A stretch of DNA of 64,000 nt from Aliivibrio sp. 1S175 (GCF_001690985.1 NZ_MAJS01000006.1:20145-84144), one strand, 5' to 3'. Positions 29,441-39,589 are shown, counted from the first letter of the stretch. Program-made: numbers and translations. Notes: generated from the sequence alone by a model not told the origin.

Positions 29441-30577
29441 TTAACTTTGCTCGTATTGTCCGTTAACAACAGTCGCTTTTACATTAAAGTCACGATCAAA
29501 AATAGCAAGGTTAGCAACCATGTTCTTTTTAATTCGGCCTAGTTTATTATCCACGCCAATTGCTTGAGCTGGATATAACGTAGCCATACGTAGTGCTTCG
29601 TCTAAAGCGATTCCAACGTGCTCAACTGTATTCTGAACTGCTTCAATCATAGTCAGAGCTGAGCCGCCTAATGTGCCATTCTCATCAACACATTTACCTT
29701 CCTTGTAATATACTTTCTTACCAACAAAAATAAAGTATTCCATGTCAGCACCTGCAGGAGCTGTGGCATCGGTCACTAATACTAGCTTTTCTTTCTTTAT
29801 TTTGTGCGCAATTCGGATATTTGCATAGTCTACATGGAAACCATCAGCGATGATGCCAGCATAAACTTCTGGTGTATCATAGATAGCACCAACAACACCA
29901 GGTTCACGACCAACCATAGGCGTCATCGCGTTAAATAGATGAGTTGCGAAAGTGATACCTGATTCAAAACCTTGGCGAGCTTCTGCATACGTAGCATTAG
30001 TGTGGCCAATTGATACAACAATACCTGCTTTACATAAACGTTCGATGTGTTCTGGATCATTTTGCTCTGGAGCAAGAGTTACTTTTGCAATTAAATCCGC
30101 GTTATCACACATTAATTGGATCATATCAGAGTCTGAATGACGGATATGGTCAACGCTATGAATGCCTTTTTTCATTACGTTTAGGTATGGACCTTCAAGG
30201 TGTAGACCTAAAGATTGGTTTTGATATTTATTGTGATATTCACGAGCAGCTTCAATCGAAGTTCGCATATCTTGGTCTGAAGAGGTAATTAGCGTAGGTA
30301 AGAAACTAGTACAGCCTGATTTTAAGTTCGCTTCATGCATGATCTGCATTGTTTCTGCAGTGATTTCATCATTTAGCATCACACCGCCACAGCCATTTAA
30401 TTGAAGGTCGATAAAACCAGGGCTTAGAATGGCACCATCTAAATCCTTTAATTCAATACCATCGGGTAATTCTGATGTTGGGCAAACGGCTTCGATTTCT
30501 GTTCCATTAATGATGACAGAATGGTTAACAAGAACATCGTTACCAGTATAAACCTTACAGTTAGTTAGTGCATACAT
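29441..30577 (-). CDS. nagA: N-acetylglucosamine-6-phosphate deacetylase
   Basis: NagA removes the acetyl group from GlcNAc-6-P, giving glucosamine-6-P. The 378-residue amidohydrolase has the metal and substrate motifs [26 protein letters not shown] and [14 protein letters not shown] lies eight bases before the ATG. No nagB lies beside it, unlike E. coli nagBAC; the deaminase must be elsewhere on the genome. Confidence 0.98.
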   Translation of the reverse strand: MYALTNCKVYTGNDVLVNHSVIINGTEIEAVCPTSELPDGIELKDLDGAILSPGFIDLQLNGCGGVMLNDEITAETMQIMHEANLKSGCTSFLPTLITSSDQDMRTSIEAAREYHNKYQNQSLGLHLEGPYLNVMKKGIHSVDHIRHSDSDMIQLMCDNADLIAKVTLAPEQNDPEHIERLCKAGIVVSIGHTNATYAEARQGFESGITFATHLFNAMTPMVGREPGVVGAIYDTPEVYAGIIADGFHVDYANIRIAHKIKKEKLVLVTDATAPAGADMEYFIFVGKKVYYKEGKCVDENGTLGGSALTMIEAVQNTVEHVGIALDEALRMATLYPAQAIGVDNKLGRIKKNMVANLAIFDRDFNVKATVVNGQYEQS

Positions 30578-30977
30578 AGCTTGAATCCTTTAGTTATAAT
30601 TTATGATACGAAAAAAGTGTAAACTTTTTTTCGTTTAAATTTTTAAGCAAGTAAAAATAGAACTGCTTACTGAGCGGTACACTCAGTTACCTAAATGTTA
30701 CGTTCAGTAATGACAAAGTTTGGTCTTTTATAGACCAAATTTTATTCCGTATGTTTTATTCTTTCGAATGATAAAATAAGTTTTATGATCTCGCTAGCAA
30801 AATACCTTAAATATTCCCTCCGCAGGTGATAATGATCACAATTAGCTCGCTTTTAATTTGCGGGGCGAAATTAATCCCTTACACTGACCCTGTTAATAAC
30901 GAGTAGCGAAATAAGTTTATAACGGACAAATTAAGCTATTCAAAAAAATCTAAAATCCTTATAGGGGGAATCTAAAG
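30578..30977. other. nagA-nagE divergent control region
   Basis: This 400-base gap holds no gene but is dense in palindromes. From left to right: ACGAAAAAAGT / ACTTTTTTTCGT (30608-30634), ACTGAG / CTCAGT (30669-30687), TTTGGTCT / AGACCAAA followed by TTTT (30719-30743), an A/T palindrome-like stretch around 30754-30779, and a CRP-like site at 30825-30840. The A/T-rich palindromes are candidate NagC operators. Confidence 0.6.
30825..30840 (+). promoter_or_regulatory. CRP-like site upstream of nagE
   Basis: GGTGA-N6-TCACA differs from the TGTGA-N6-TCACA consensus at a single base. It lies about 140 bp before the nagE start, which fits catabolite activation of nagE and perhaps of nagA on the other side. 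Confidence 0.7.
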
Positions 30978-32468
30978 GTGAATATTTTAGGATATTTTCA
31001 AAAAGTAGGTAAAGCACTGATGGTACCAGTTGCTACATTACCTGCAGCAGCAATTTTAATGGGTATTGGTTACTGGATTGACCCGGTAGCTTGGGGCGGT
31101 AATAGTGCATTAGCAGCGTTTTTAATCAAAGCTGGTGCGTCTATCATTGATAACATGTCTGTACTATTCGCAATTGGTGTTGCTTATGGTATGTCTAAAG
31201 ATAAAGATGGTGCAGCGGCACTTTCTGGTTTTGTTGGTTTCCTTGTTGTAACTAATCTTCTTTCTCCAGGCGCAGTAGCTCAGATTCAAGGTATTGATCC
31301 TGCAGCTGTACCTGCGGCTTTTGGTAAGATCAACAACCAATTTGTTGGTATTTTAGTTGGTATCGTATCTGCTGAAATCTACAACCGTTTCTCTGCTGTT
31401 GAATTGCATAAAACACTTGCATTCTTCTCTGGTAAACGTCTTGTTCCTATCTTAACGTCATTTGCGGGTATCTTAATTGCCTTCATTCTTATGTACGTTT
31501 GGCCTGCTATTTACGGTGGCCTTGTACACTTTGGTGAATCAATCCAAGGTATGGGTTCTGTTGGTGCTGGTATTTATGCATTCTTCAACCGTCTACTTAT
31601 TCCTGTAGGTCTTCACCATGCACTTAACTCTGTGTTCTGGTTTGACGTTGCTGGTATTAACGACATCCCTAACTTCCTAGGTGGCGCTAAGTCTATCGCT
31701 GAAGGTACTGCAACTGTAGGTGTTACAGGTATGTACCAAGCTGGTTTCTTCCCAATCATGATGTTTGGTCTACCAGGTGCAGCACTAGCTATCTACCACA
31801 CTGCAAAAGTTGAGAATAAAGAAAAAGTAGCGTCTATTATGATCGCTGCAGGTTTCGCATCATTCTTTACAGGTGTGACAGAACCACTAGAATTCTCATT
31901 CATGTTCCTTGCTCCTGCATTGTATGTAGTTCACGCGGCATTAACGGGTATCTCTGTATTCATCGCAGCATCTATGCAATGGATTGCAGGTTTCGGTTTC
32001 TCTGCTGGTCTAGTTGATATGGTTCTTTCTAGCCGTAACCCACTAGCAGTTAACTGGTACATGCTAATTATCCAAGGTATCGTATTCTTCGCAATTTACT
32101 ACTTCGTATTCCGCGCTGTAATCATTAAGTTTAATCTTAAGACTCCAGGCCGTGAAGAAGATGAAGAAGAAGAAAGCTCAATCCGTGGTTCTAAAGAAAC
32201 AAGTGAACTAGCTAAGCAGTATCTTAAAGCGCTTGGTGGTCATGAAAATATCGAAAATATCGATGCTTGTATTACTCGTTTACGCTTAACTCTTAAAGAC
32301 ACTAGCGTAATTAGTGAGAAGCAACTTAAAGGCCTTGGTGCAATGGGTGTAGTTAAACTTGGTTCAAACAATGTTCAAGTTATTCTAGGTCCTCTTGCTG
32401 AAATCGTTGCTGGCGAAATGAAAAAAATCCCAGCGTCGGAAGACCTAACAGCAGTTGCATTACCATAA
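30978..32468 (+). CDS. nagE: PTS GlcNAc-specific transporter, EIICB
   Basis: NagE brings in GlcNAc and phosphorylates it to GlcNAc-6-P. The 496-residue protein has the membrane EIIC domain (MNILGYFQKVGKALMVPVAT ...) with GVTEPLEFSFMFLAP, and a C-terminal EIIB domain with the phospho-Cys in ENIDACITRLRL. E. coli NagE also has an EIIA domain and is near 648 residues; it is absent here, so phosphate should come from a separate EIIA(Glc). AGGGGG precedes the start, here a GTG. It faces nagA-nagC. Confidence 0.96.
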   Translation: MNILGYFQKVGKALMVPVATLPAAAILMGIGYWIDPVAWGGNSALAAFLIKAGASIIDNMSVLFAIGVAYGMSKDKDGAAALSGFVGFLVVTNLLSPGAVAQIQGIDPAAVPAAFGKINNQFVGILVGIVSAEIYNRFSAVELHKTLAFFSGKRLVPILTSFAGILIAFILMYVWPAIYGGLVHFGESIQGMGSVGAGIYAFFNRLLIPVGLHHALNSVFWFDVAGINDIPNFLGGAKSIAEGTATVGVTGMYQAGFFPIMMFGLPGAALAIYHTAKVENKEKVASIMIAAGFASFFTGVTEPLEFSFMFLAPALYVVHAALTGISVFIAASMQWIAGFGFSAGLVDMVLSSRNPLAVNWYMLIIQGIVFFAIYYFVFRAVIIKFNLKTPGREEDEEEESSIRGSKETSELAKQYLKALGGHENIENIDACITRLRLTLKDTSVISEKQLKGLGAMGVVKLGSNNVQVILGPLAEIVAGEMKKIPASEDLTAVALP

Positions 32469-32495
32469 TTATTGAGTAAATTAACTCGATTTAAT

Positions 32496-32524
32496 AAGCC
32501 GCTCTAATTAGAGCGGCTTTTTTT
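32496..32524 (+). terminator. Terminator of nagE
   Basis: AAGCCGCTC and GAGCGGCTT form a perfect 9-bp stem with loop TAATTA, followed by a T run. Confidence 0.95.
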
Positions 32525-32637
32525 ATGGAAATAAAGCAACTATTTGATTCTATATATTGAGTATTGCCCCATAATTGTGGATCATAGGGAGATATGAACA
32601 ATCTGTTCTTTCTCTTAATACCAATGAGGTGCTTTAG

Positions 32638-34296
32638 ATGAGTGAAACTGAAACTCGTCCTACCAACTTTATCCGTCAAATTATTGATGAAGACCTAAAG
32701 TCAGGTAAACATTCCAGTGTCCATACTCGTTTCCCGCCAGAGCCAAACGGTTATCTGCATATCGGTCACGCAAAATCTATCTGTTTGAATTTTGGTATTG
32801 CTCAAGATTACCAGGGACAGTGTAATCTACGTTTTGATGATACTAACCCTGAAAAAGAAGATATTGAATACGTTGAATCAATCAAAAATGACGTTAAATG
32901 GTTAGGTTTTGATTGGAGTGGTGATATTCATTATTCTTCAAACTATTTCGATCAGTTGTATGGTTACGCGGTTGAATTGATTGAGAAGGGCTTGGCTTAT
33001 GTTGATGAGCTAACGTCTGATCAAATCCGTGAATACCGTGGTTCTCTTAAAGAGCCAGGTAAAAATAGCCCATACCGCGATCGTAGTGTCGAAGATAACC
33101 TTGCGCTATTTGAACAAATGCGCGATGGTAAATTTAAAGAAGGCACTATTTGCTTACGTGCAAAGATTGATATGGCTTCTTCATTTATCGTTATGCGTGA
33201 TCCAGTTATTTATCGTATTCGTTTTGCTTCTCATCACCAAACTGGTGATAAGTGGTGCATTTACCCAATGTACGATTTTACTCACTGTATCTCGGATGCG
33301 CTTGAAGGCATTACACATTCAATCTGTACGCTAGAATTCCAAGATAACCGTCGTTTGTACGATTGGGTATTAGAAAATATTACGATTGACTGCCAACCAC
33401 ATCAGTATGAATTCAGCCGCCTAAACTTAGAATATACGATTATGTCTAAGCGTAAGCTGAATGAACTTGTGACTGAGAAGTTAGTAAATGGTTGGGATGA
33501 TCCACGTATGCCTACTGTTTCTGGTTTACGTCGTCGCGGTTTTACTGCTGGCTCTATTCGTGAATTCTGTAAACGTATTGGTGTAACTAAACAAGAAAAC
33601 ATGATTGAATTTGGTTCATTAGAATCATGTATTCGTGATGATCTGAATGAGAATGCACCTCGTGCGATGGCTGTACTTGAGCCTGTAAAAGTAGTGATTG
33701 AAAACTACGAAGAAGGTAAGGTAGAAACGTTAAACGTTGCAAATCATCCTAACAAGCCTGAAATGGGCACGCGCGAAGTACCATTTACTCGTGAAGTTTA
33801 TATCGAGCAAGATGATTTCCGTGAAGAAGCAAACAAGAAATACAAACGTTTAGTTCTTGGTAAAGAAGTACGTTTACGTGGTGCTTATGTTATTCAAGCA
33901 AATCGAATTGAAAAAGACGAAGCAGGTAACATTACGACTATTTTCTGTAGCTATGATGCAGAAACGTTAGGTAAGAACCCAGCAGATGGCCGTAAAGTTA
34001 AAGGTGTTATTCACTGGGTATCAGCAGATAAAGCGGTACCAGCGGAAATTCGTTTGTATGATCGTCTATTCACAGTGCCAAATCCTGCTACTTTAGAGGA
34101 TTTCTCAGAGAGTATTAACCCTGAGTCGTTGGTTGTTAAAAATGGTTTTGTAGAACCAAGTTTAGCAACAGCAGAAGTTGAAGCAGGCTATCAATTTGAA
34201 CGTACAGGCTATTTCTGTATTGATAATAAAGACTCTACACCAGAAGCTCTTGTATTCAACCGTACAGTAGGTTTACGTGATACTTGGGAAGGTTAA
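32638..34296 (+). CDS. glnS: Glutaminyl-tRNA synthetase
   Basis: GlnS charges tRNA(Gln). This 552-residue class I synthetase has the HIGH motif in [13 protein letters not shown], the KMSKS-type loop [10 protein letters not shown], the tRNA acceptor-binding part and the C-terminal beta-barrel anticodon domains. Length matches E. coli GlnS. It converges on fur with a shared terminator. Confidence 0.99.
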   Translation: MSETETRPTNFIRQIIDEDLKSGKHSSVHTRFPPEPNGYLHIGHAKSICLNFGIAQDYQGQCNLRFDDTNPEKEDIEYVESIKNDVKWLGFDWSGDIHYSSNYFDQLYGYAVELIEKGLAYVDELTSDQIREYRGSLKEPGKNSPYRDRSVEDNLALFEQMRDGKFKEGTICLRAKIDMASSFIVMRDPVIYRIRFASHHQTGDKWCIYPMYDFTHCISDALEGITHSICTLEFQDNRRLYDWVLENITIDCQPHQYEFSRLNLEYTIMSKRKLNELVTEKLVNGWDDPRMPTVSGLRRRGFTAGSIREFCKRIGVTKQENMIEFGSLESCIRDDLNENAPRAMAVLEPVKVVIENYEEGKVETLNVANHPNKPEMGTREVPFTREVYIEQDDFREEANKKYKRLVLGKEVRLRGAYVIQANRIEKDEAGNITTIFCSYDAETLGKNPADGRKVKGVIHWVSADKAVPAEIRLYDRLFTVPNPATLEDFSESINPESLVVKNGFVEPSLATAEVEAGYQFERTGYFCIDNKDSTPEALVFNRTVGLRDTWEG

Positions 34297-34326
34297 TCCA
34301 GACTAAGTATTTACTGAATTGATAAT

Positions 34327-34357
34327 AAAAAACCAGCAGAAATGCTGGTTTTTTTAT
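34327..34357. terminator. Bidirectional terminator between glnS and fur
   Basis: AAAAAACCAGCA and TGCTGGTTTTTT form a perfect 12-bp stem with loop GAAA. Confidence 0.95.
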
Positions 34358-34381
34358 GACTAAAATCTGTTAAATTGATGA

Positions 34382-34825
34382 TTAACCGTTATGAGCATCA
34401 TCATTATCAATGCAGTCATTAGTAATACAGTGGCCGTATAGATATAAACTGTGGTTAGTAAGTCGAACATTGTATTTTTTAGCGATATCTCGTTGACGTT
34501 CTTCAATCATTTCATCAGAGAATTCGATAACTTTACCGCAATCTAAGCACACAAGGTGATCATGGTGGTGTTGAGTTGCTAGTTCAAAAACAGATTTACC
34601 ACCTTCAAAATGGTGACGGGTCACAATGCCGGCATCATCAAATTGGTTTAATACGCGGTATACGGTAGCAAGACCAATCTCTTCACCAATATCGATTAAT
34701 TTTTTATATAAATCTTCTGCACTGATGTGTTGGCAATCTGGTTGTTGAAGTACTTCTAAAATCTTCAAACGCGGAAGAGTAACTTTTAAACCGGCTTTTT
34801 TTAGTGCTTGGTTGTTATCTGACAT
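34382..34825 (-). CDS. fur: Ferric uptake regulator Fur
   Basis: Fur with Fe(II) represses iron-uptake genes. The start is the ATG at 34825 (MSDNNQALKKAGLKVTLPRL), giving 147 residues; an upstream in-frame start would add seven. The winged helix, the metal cluster HHHDH at 86-90 and the zinc pair C93/C96 (CLDC) are all present. A TATAAT -10 lies at 34882-34887 on the minus strand. A Fur-type box precedes feoA at the far end of this window. Confidence 0.98.
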   Translation of the reverse strand: MSDNNQALKKAGLKVTLPRLKILEVLQQPDCQHISAEDLYKKLIDIGEEIGLATVYRVLNQFDDAGIVTRHHFEGGKSVFELATQHHHDHLVCLDCGKVIEFSDEMIEERQRDIAKKYNVRLTNHSLYLYGHCITNDCIDNDDAHNG

Positions 34826-35005
34826 CGACTTTTCCTGTATTGACATTCTGCATCGATTTTTTGTGCAGTTTTAATAACTTAATTATAGGGAACATTCAAT
34901 CTAGTTGATACCCTATCTGTACGATCTCTTACAAAAAAATAGATGTTGATCTTATGTTAAGAAAACATTTATTATGAGGTCAGACCAGATTTAAGGATGA
35001 TAAAT

Positions 35006-35470
35006 ATGTATAAGTACTTTACCCCAAAAATAGTTAGAAGGGCATTGAATATTTGGCCACCATTTTGGGGGGCTGGGATCTCGATCCAAACTATTTCATC
35101 TGACTTTCAAGAAGTGAATGTTATATTGAAAGATCGGTTTTGGAATAGAAATGCCAATCGAACTCAATATGGAGGAAGTATTTTCTCTATGACTGATCCT
35201 GTATTTTCATTAATGCTAATGGGTATTTTGCGTGATGAGTACTTTGTATGGGATAAACAATCTGAGATTGACTTTATTTCACCGGGAACGACAGATTTAC
35301 AGGCACACTTCTTGATTTCAAATGAGACGATTCAGGAGATAAAATGTCATACAGAAAATGGGGACAAGTATTTTCCAAAATTTGAAGTGTATATTTATGA
35401 TAAAAAAGGAAAGGTGGTTGCGAGGGTGAATAGAACGTTATATGTGAGAAAAAAACCAGAATTTAGATGA
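35006..35470 (+). CDS. DUF4442 hotdog-fold protein, thioesterase-like
   Basis: The 154-residue protein resembles the DUF4442 group of hotdog-fold proteins related to acyl-CoA thioesterases; signs are WPPFWGAGI, the QYGGSIFSMTDPVFSLMLMG helix and the late strands. No activity can be assigned. The ATG at 35006 is chosen because AAGG lies nine bases upstream; an ATG three codons earlier overlaps that site. It is divergent from fur, and its stop lies inside an 11-bp palindrome facing fldA. Confidence 0.7.
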   Translation: MYKYFTPKIVRRALNIWPPFWGAGISIQTISSDFQEVNVILKDRFWNRNANRTQYGGSIFSMTDPVFSLMLMGILRDEYFVWDKQSEIDFISPGTTDLQAHFLISNETIQEIKCHTENGDKYFPKFEVYIYDKKGKVVARVNRTLYVRKKPEFR

Positions 35471-35496
35471 TGCTCTCAAAGAACAGAGAGCATCAT
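35467..35496. terminator. Palindrome at the end of the DUF4442 gene
   Basis: ATGATGCTCTC and GAGAGCATCAT form a perfect 11-bp stem with an 8-nt loop; the gene's TGA stop is in the left arm. No U run follows on either strand, so it may protect converging mRNA ends rather than terminate alone. Confidence 0.55.
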
Positions 35497-35505
35497 AAAT
35501 CAAAA

Positions 35506-36033
35506 TTAGTCTTCTAATTCTGCAAGGCACATTTCTTCATGGATTTGGTTAACCCATTTAGTTACACGCTCTTCTGTAAGCTCTGGCTGGCGATCTTCAT
35601 CAATACAAAGACCGACAAAGTTATTTTCATCAACTAAGGCTTTAGATGCTTCAAATTCATAACCTTCAGTTGGCCAATAGCCGATCACTGTACCACCTTT
35701 CGCTTCTACGATATCACGGATATTACCCATAGCATCACAAAAGTACTCAGCGTAATCTTCTTGATCACCACAGCCAAAGATAGCAACAAGTTTAGTTGAG
35801 AAATCAATGCCTTCTAGTTCAGGGAAGAAATCATCCCAATCACATTGAGCTTCACCGTAGTACCATGTAGGGATACCTAAAAGAAGAAGATCGAAATTAT
35901 CAATATCTTCTTTACTGCTTTTCGCAATGTCTTGAACGTGAACGAGCTTTTTACCAAGCTGTTTTTGAATCATCTTGCCAATAGCTTCAGTATTACCTGT
36001 GTCGCTACCAAAGAAGAGTCCTACACTTGCCAT
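35506..36033 (-). CDS. fldA: Flavodoxin 1
   Basis: FldA is the FMN-containing electron carrier that replaces ferredoxin for several reductive enzymes. The 175-residue protein has the FMN phosphate loop FGSDTGNTEAIG at 8-19, the aromatic loops PTWYYGEAQCDWDDF and GCGDQEDYAEYF, matching long-chain flavodoxins. It lies with fur, as in enterobacteria, and points away from it past the DUF4442 gene. Confidence 0.97.
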   Translation of the reverse strand: MASVGLFFGSDTGNTEAIGKMIQKQLGKKLVHVQDIAKSSKEDIDNFDLLLLGIPTWYYGEAQCDWDDFFPELEGIDFSTKLVAIFGCGDQEDYAEYFCDAMGNIRDIVEAKGGTVIGYWPTEGYEFEASKALVDENNFVGLCIDEDRQPELTEERVTKWVNQIHEEMCLAELED

Positions 36034-36092
36034 ATGATGAATACCTGTATTTGTCTGTATTAATTAAAAATAGATGTTATTAGATCAGTGGC

Positions 36093-36314
36093 TTAGCCTA
36101 GACCTGCACCTTCCCAGCTTAGCTGAATAATTCCTTTTGCAATGAAACCAGTACAGCCTAAAAAGAGTACTAGCCAAACTATTTTTCGGCCAAAAGTAGG
36201 TACATTTGCTTGCTTTAGTACATCTTTAATTGCCATACCGATAAAGAAGAATATCGAGGCAAACAGAAAATCTAATCCAATAGATTCAATGAGGTCAAAA
36301 TGTTCATATAGCAT
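36093..36314 (-). CDS. DUF2788 small membrane protein
   Basis: The 73-residue protein has two hydrophobic helices (about 12-30 and 45-65) joined by a polar stretch KDVLKQANVPTFGRK. It resembles the DUF2788 family of unknown function, found beside fldA and ybfF in vibrios. It probably shares a transcript with ybfF upstream and fldA downstream. Confidence 0.75.
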   Translation of the reverse strand: MLYEHFDLIESIGLDFLFASIFFFIGMAIKDVLKQANVPTFGRKIVWLVLFLGCTGFIAKGIIQLSWEGAGLG

Positions 36315-36401
36315 AAATCAGCCTTATTTTAGTTAAGCGACTTAAATCTGATCGAATAATTTTGCAAAACTATATCATAGCTTTGACGTTGTTGATATGG
36401 A

Positions 36402-37178
36402 TTATCGAGTACCAACTTTCTCTAAAAATCGATTTATTACTCGATATATGGTTTCAGGCTTTTCTGCATGAAGCCAATGACCTGTGCCACTTACAATATG
36501 TGCTTTAGCTTTTGGAAATTGCATCATAATTTCTTTTTGATGCGAAGCCTGAATGTAATCGGAGTTTTCTCCTTTTATAAATAAGGCATCTCCCATAAAT
36601 GGCGAAATTTGATCCCAACCAATGATCTGATGATAGTTACTAAGTAAAGCCGGGACATTAAAACGCAAAGCTAAATGATCGCCTTCTTTATAGAGTGATT
36701 TACTTAAAAATTGTCGTACTCCTGGTTCGAGTATCGAGGTTGCAAGTAAATTATCGGCTTCTTTTCGGGTCTTTGGTGGTGTATTTATTATATGTTGCAG
36801 TCCAGAAAAAACGGTATCGTGTCTGCGTTCAGGGTAGGCAACAGGCGCCATATCTAACACAATTAATGAAGGTATTATTTCAGGCTTTTGAGAGGCGATA
36901 GCCATCGCAACTTTACCCCCCATAGAGTGACCGATAATAGCCTTAGGCTTAATTGCTAAATGTTCAATTAAATGAACGACATCGGAAGCGAGGGCTTGAT
37001 AGCTATGATCGTCAGAATGAAAAGAGTGACCGTGATTTCGAAGATCAACACTGATCACTCGATACGATGATTCAAGTTGCCTAGCAAGAAGACCTAGGTT
37101 ATCTAAATTCCCAAATAAGCCATGAATTAGGATCAAAGGATCCCCATTTCCTTGTTCTTTATAGTTAAGTAGCTTCAT
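36402..37178 (-). CDS. ybfF: Alpha/beta-hydrolase YbfF, esterase
   Basis: YbfF is an esterase active on acyl-CoA and short esters in vitro. The 258-residue protein has the oxyanion region HGLFGNLDNLG, the nucleophile elbow GHSMGG with S85, and a late GTGHWLHAEKP with the catalytic His. As in E. coli it is divergent from seqA; a perfect 25-bp palindrome lies between the two genes. Confidence 0.93.
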   Translation of the reverse strand: MKLLNYKEQGNGDPLILIHGLFGNLDNLGLLARQLESSYRVISVDLRNHGHSFHSDDHSYQALASDVVHLIEHLAIKPKAIIGHSMGGKVAMAIASQKPEIIPSLIVLDMAPVAYPERRHDTVFSGLQHIINTPPKTRKEADNLLATSILEPGVRQFLSKSLYKEGDHLALRFNVPALLSNYHQIIGWDQISPFMGDALFIKGENSDYIQASHQKEIMMQFPKAKAHIVSGTGHWLHAEKPETIYRVINRFLEKVGTR

Positions 37179-37212
37179 TTTTCTACGTTGTGTTAGGTTT
37201 GTCGTAGAGTAT

Positions 37213-37237
37213 CACGATTATACAATGTATAATCGTG
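37213..37237. promoter_or_regulatory. Perfect 25-bp palindrome between ybfF and seqA
   Basis: CACGATTATACA (37213-37224), A, TGTATAATCGTG (37226-37237). Each arm contains TATAAT reading outward, so one element can offer a consensus -10 on both strands. It may be a bidirectional promoter core, an operator, or both. Confidence 0.7.
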
Positions 37238-37272
37238 CCTTCATAAATAGATTATAGAATACGAACCATATA

Positions 37273-37821
37273 ATGAAGACAATTGAAGTAGACGAAGAAC
37301 TATACCGCTTTATTGCGAGCCAAACTCAACACATCGGTGAAAGTGCCTCTGATATTTTGCGTCGTCTCTTAATGCAGTCATCACCTTTAGACTCTGTTAT
37401 TTCTGTTTCTGCTCCTGTTGAAGTACAGAAAAAAGGCATTGTAGTCAGTAAAGATGCAGGTAAAGAGATATCAATAGATCGTGTTAAAGCGGTGCGTACT
37501 TTATTAATCTCTGATGAATTCTCAGTATTGGATAAAGCAATCGATCGTTTTTTAACGGTACTTTCAGAATTATATAAAATTGACTCAAAAGCATTCTCTG
37601 AAGCGACGGAAGTGAAGGGAAGAACTCGAGTTTATTTTGCAGACAATCAAGATACATTGATTGCAAGTGGTAAAACAACCAAGCCAAGAGAAATCAATGG
37701 CACTCCATTTTGGGTTATCACGAATACAAATACTAATCGCAAGCGCCACATGGTTGAATTGTTAATGGAGCGTATGGGTTTCCATCATGATTTGACAGAA
37801 AAAGTGTGTGCGGCGATTTAA
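37273..37821 (+). CDS. seqA: SeqA, negative modulator of replication initiation
   Basis: SeqA binds hemimethylated GATC sites and delays re-initiation at the origin. The 182-residue protein has the N-terminal oligomerisation segment MKTIEVDEELYRFIASQTQH and the DNA-binding domain ending in TPFWVITNTNTNRKRHM, with the hallmark Asn and Arg contacts. Its presence implies Dam methylation. pgm follows after 48 bases, as in E. coli. Confidence 0.97.
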   Translation: MKTIEVDEELYRFIASQTQHIGESASDILRRLLMQSSPLDSVISVSAPVEVQKKGIVVSKDAGKEISIDRVKAVRTLLISDEFSVLDKAIDRFLTVLSELYKIDSKAFSEATEVKGRTRVYFADNQDTLIASGKTTKPREINGTPFWVITNTNTNRKRHMVELLMERMGFHHDLTEKVCAAI

Positions 37822-37869
37822 ATTTTTGAGTTACGGCTCAAATAATAATTTGTCACAAGGAATCGTCAA

Positions 37870-39516
37870 ATGGCTATACATCCTCGCGCTGGGCAGAAAG
37901 CTCAGCAAGAAGATTTACACAACATCCCAGCATTAGTTGCTAATTATTTTTTATTAGAACCTGATGCAACTAATCCAGATCAAAAAGTTCAGTTTGGTAC
38001 CTCAGGGCACCGAGGAACGTCTGATAAAGCAACGTTTAATCAGCATCACATTTGGGCGATTGCTCAAGCTGTGGCTGATGTTCGTAAAGAGACTGGAGTA
38101 ACAGGCCCACTTTTCTTAGGTAAAGACACACACGCTTTATCTGAACCTGCATTTACTTCTACCATTGAAGTGCTTGTGGCTAATGGTGTTGAAGTGATTA
38201 TCCAAGAGGATAATGGCTATACACCAACGCCTGGTATATCTCATGCAATTTTAACGCATAATGTTAAATTTGATAATAAAGCAGATGGTCTCGTCATTAC
38301 CCCTTCGCATAACCCTCCTCAAGATGGCGGGATCAAATATAACCCGACACATGGTGGTCCAGCGGAAGGTGAGTTAACTACGGCGATTGAAAACCAAGCC
38401 AATGCTTATATCGCGAATGAGTTAAGTGGTGTGAAGCGCATTGCGATCAATGAAGCAATGAAGTCTGATCTGGTTAAGCAAGTGGATTTAGTGAAGCCAT
38501 ATATTGATGACCTTAAAAACGTTATTAATATTGACGCGATTCAAAAAGCAAATCTTAAATTAGGTGTCGATCCACTTGGTGGTTCTGGTATCGAATACTG
38601 GCGTCAAATAGGTCAAGTATTTGATCTGGATTTAACTCTAGTAAGTGAAGCAATTGATCCTTCATTCCAATTTATGTCGTTAGATAAAGACGGTGTAATA
38701 CGTATGGATTGTTCTTCACCTTACGCAATGGCAGGTTTGTTATCATTAAAAGATGATTACGATTTAGCGTTTGGTAATGATCCTGATTATGATCGTCATG
38801 GCATTGTTACGCCATCAGGCTTAATGAATCCAAACCATTATCTAGCCGTATGTATTGATTATTTATATCGTAATCGTCCTGATTGGAAGCCAGAGGTTGC
38901 TGTAGGTAAAACTCTAGTGTCCTCAGCGATTATTGATAAAGTCGTTGCTGATTTAGGCCGCGATCTATGCGAAGTACCGGTTGGCTTTAAATGGTTTGTT
39001 GATGGACTGTACAATGGCAGTTTAGGCTTTGGTGGTGAAGAGAGTGCAGGGGCTTCTTTCTTGCGTTTTGATGGCACACCTTGGTCAACGGATAAAGATG
39101 GTATCCTGTTATGTCTACTTGCTGCTGAAATCACAGCAATTACAGGCATGAACCCTCAAGAGTACTATAATAAACTTGCAGCTCAGCATGGCGAATCTAG
39201 CTATAACCGAATTCAAGCGGTTGCTAATAAAGCACAAAAATCAGTATTAAGTAAATTATCTCCTGAAATGGTCTCAGCAACAACACTTGCTGGTGATGAG
39301 ATCACGGCTCGTTTAACGCATGCTCCAGGTAATGGTGCGGCGATTGGCGGCCTGAAAGTGACTACTGCGAATGGTTGGTTTGCTGCTCGTCCATCAGGAA
39401 CAGAAGAGATCTACAAGATTTACTGTGAAAGTTTTAAAGGTGCTGAACATTTAGCATTAATTGAACAAGAAGCACAAGAAATTGTAAGCAATGTATTTAA
39501 AGACGCGGGCTTATAA
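37870..39516 (+). CDS. pgm: Phosphoglucomutase (alpha-D-glucose specific)
   Basis: Pgm interconverts glucose-1-P and glucose-6-P, linking glycolysis to UDP-glucose and surface polysaccharides. The 548-residue protein has the phosphoserine S146 in [11 protein letters not shown], the metal loop DPDYDRHG and the sugar loop GGEESAG. Length matches E. coli. A small TTTGAG / CTCAAA hairpin lies in the gap after seqA. Confidence 0.98.
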   Translation: MAIHPRAGQKAQQEDLHNIPALVANYFLLEPDATNPDQKVQFGTSGHRGTSDKATFNQHHIWAIAQAVADVRKETGVTGPLFLGKDTHALSEPAFTSTIEVLVANGVEVIIQEDNGYTPTPGISHAILTHNVKFDNKADGLVITPSHNPPQDGGIKYNPTHGGPAEGELTTAIENQANAYIANELSGVKRIAINEAMKSDLVKQVDLVKPYIDDLKNVINIDAIQKANLKLGVDPLGGSGIEYWRQIGQVFDLDLTLVSEAIDPSFQFMSLDKDGVIRMDCSSPYAMAGLLSLKDDYDLAFGNDPDYDRHGIVTPSGLMNPNHYLAVCIDYLYRNRPDWKPEVAVGKTLVSSAIIDKVVADLGRDLCEVPVGFKWFVDGLYNGSLGFGGEESAGASFLRFDGTPWSTDKDGILLCLLAAEITAITGMNPQEYYNKLAAQHGESSYNRIQAVANKAQKSVLSKLSPEMVSATTLAGDEITARLTHAPGNGAAIGGLKVTTANGWFAARPSGTEEIYKIYCESFKGAEHLALIEQEAQEIVSNVFKDAGL

Positions 39517-39540
39517 TTTAAACCCGTTAATTCTTTAATA

Positions 39541-39566
39541 AAAGCAGCGCATGTCGCTGCTTTTTT
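39541..39566 (+). terminator. Terminator of pgm
   Basis: AAAGCAGCG and CGCTGCTTT form a perfect 9-bp stem with loop CATGT, followed by a T run. Confidence 0.95.
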
Positions 39567-39589
39567 ATTATTTAAAATGGACAGTAATA

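Noticed and set aside
30719-30743. TTTGGTCT / AGACCAAA plus T run called outright as a terminator
   Set aside because: It lies about 235 bp before nagE with no gene upstream on that strand, so it is equally likely to be an operator; kept within the control region instead.
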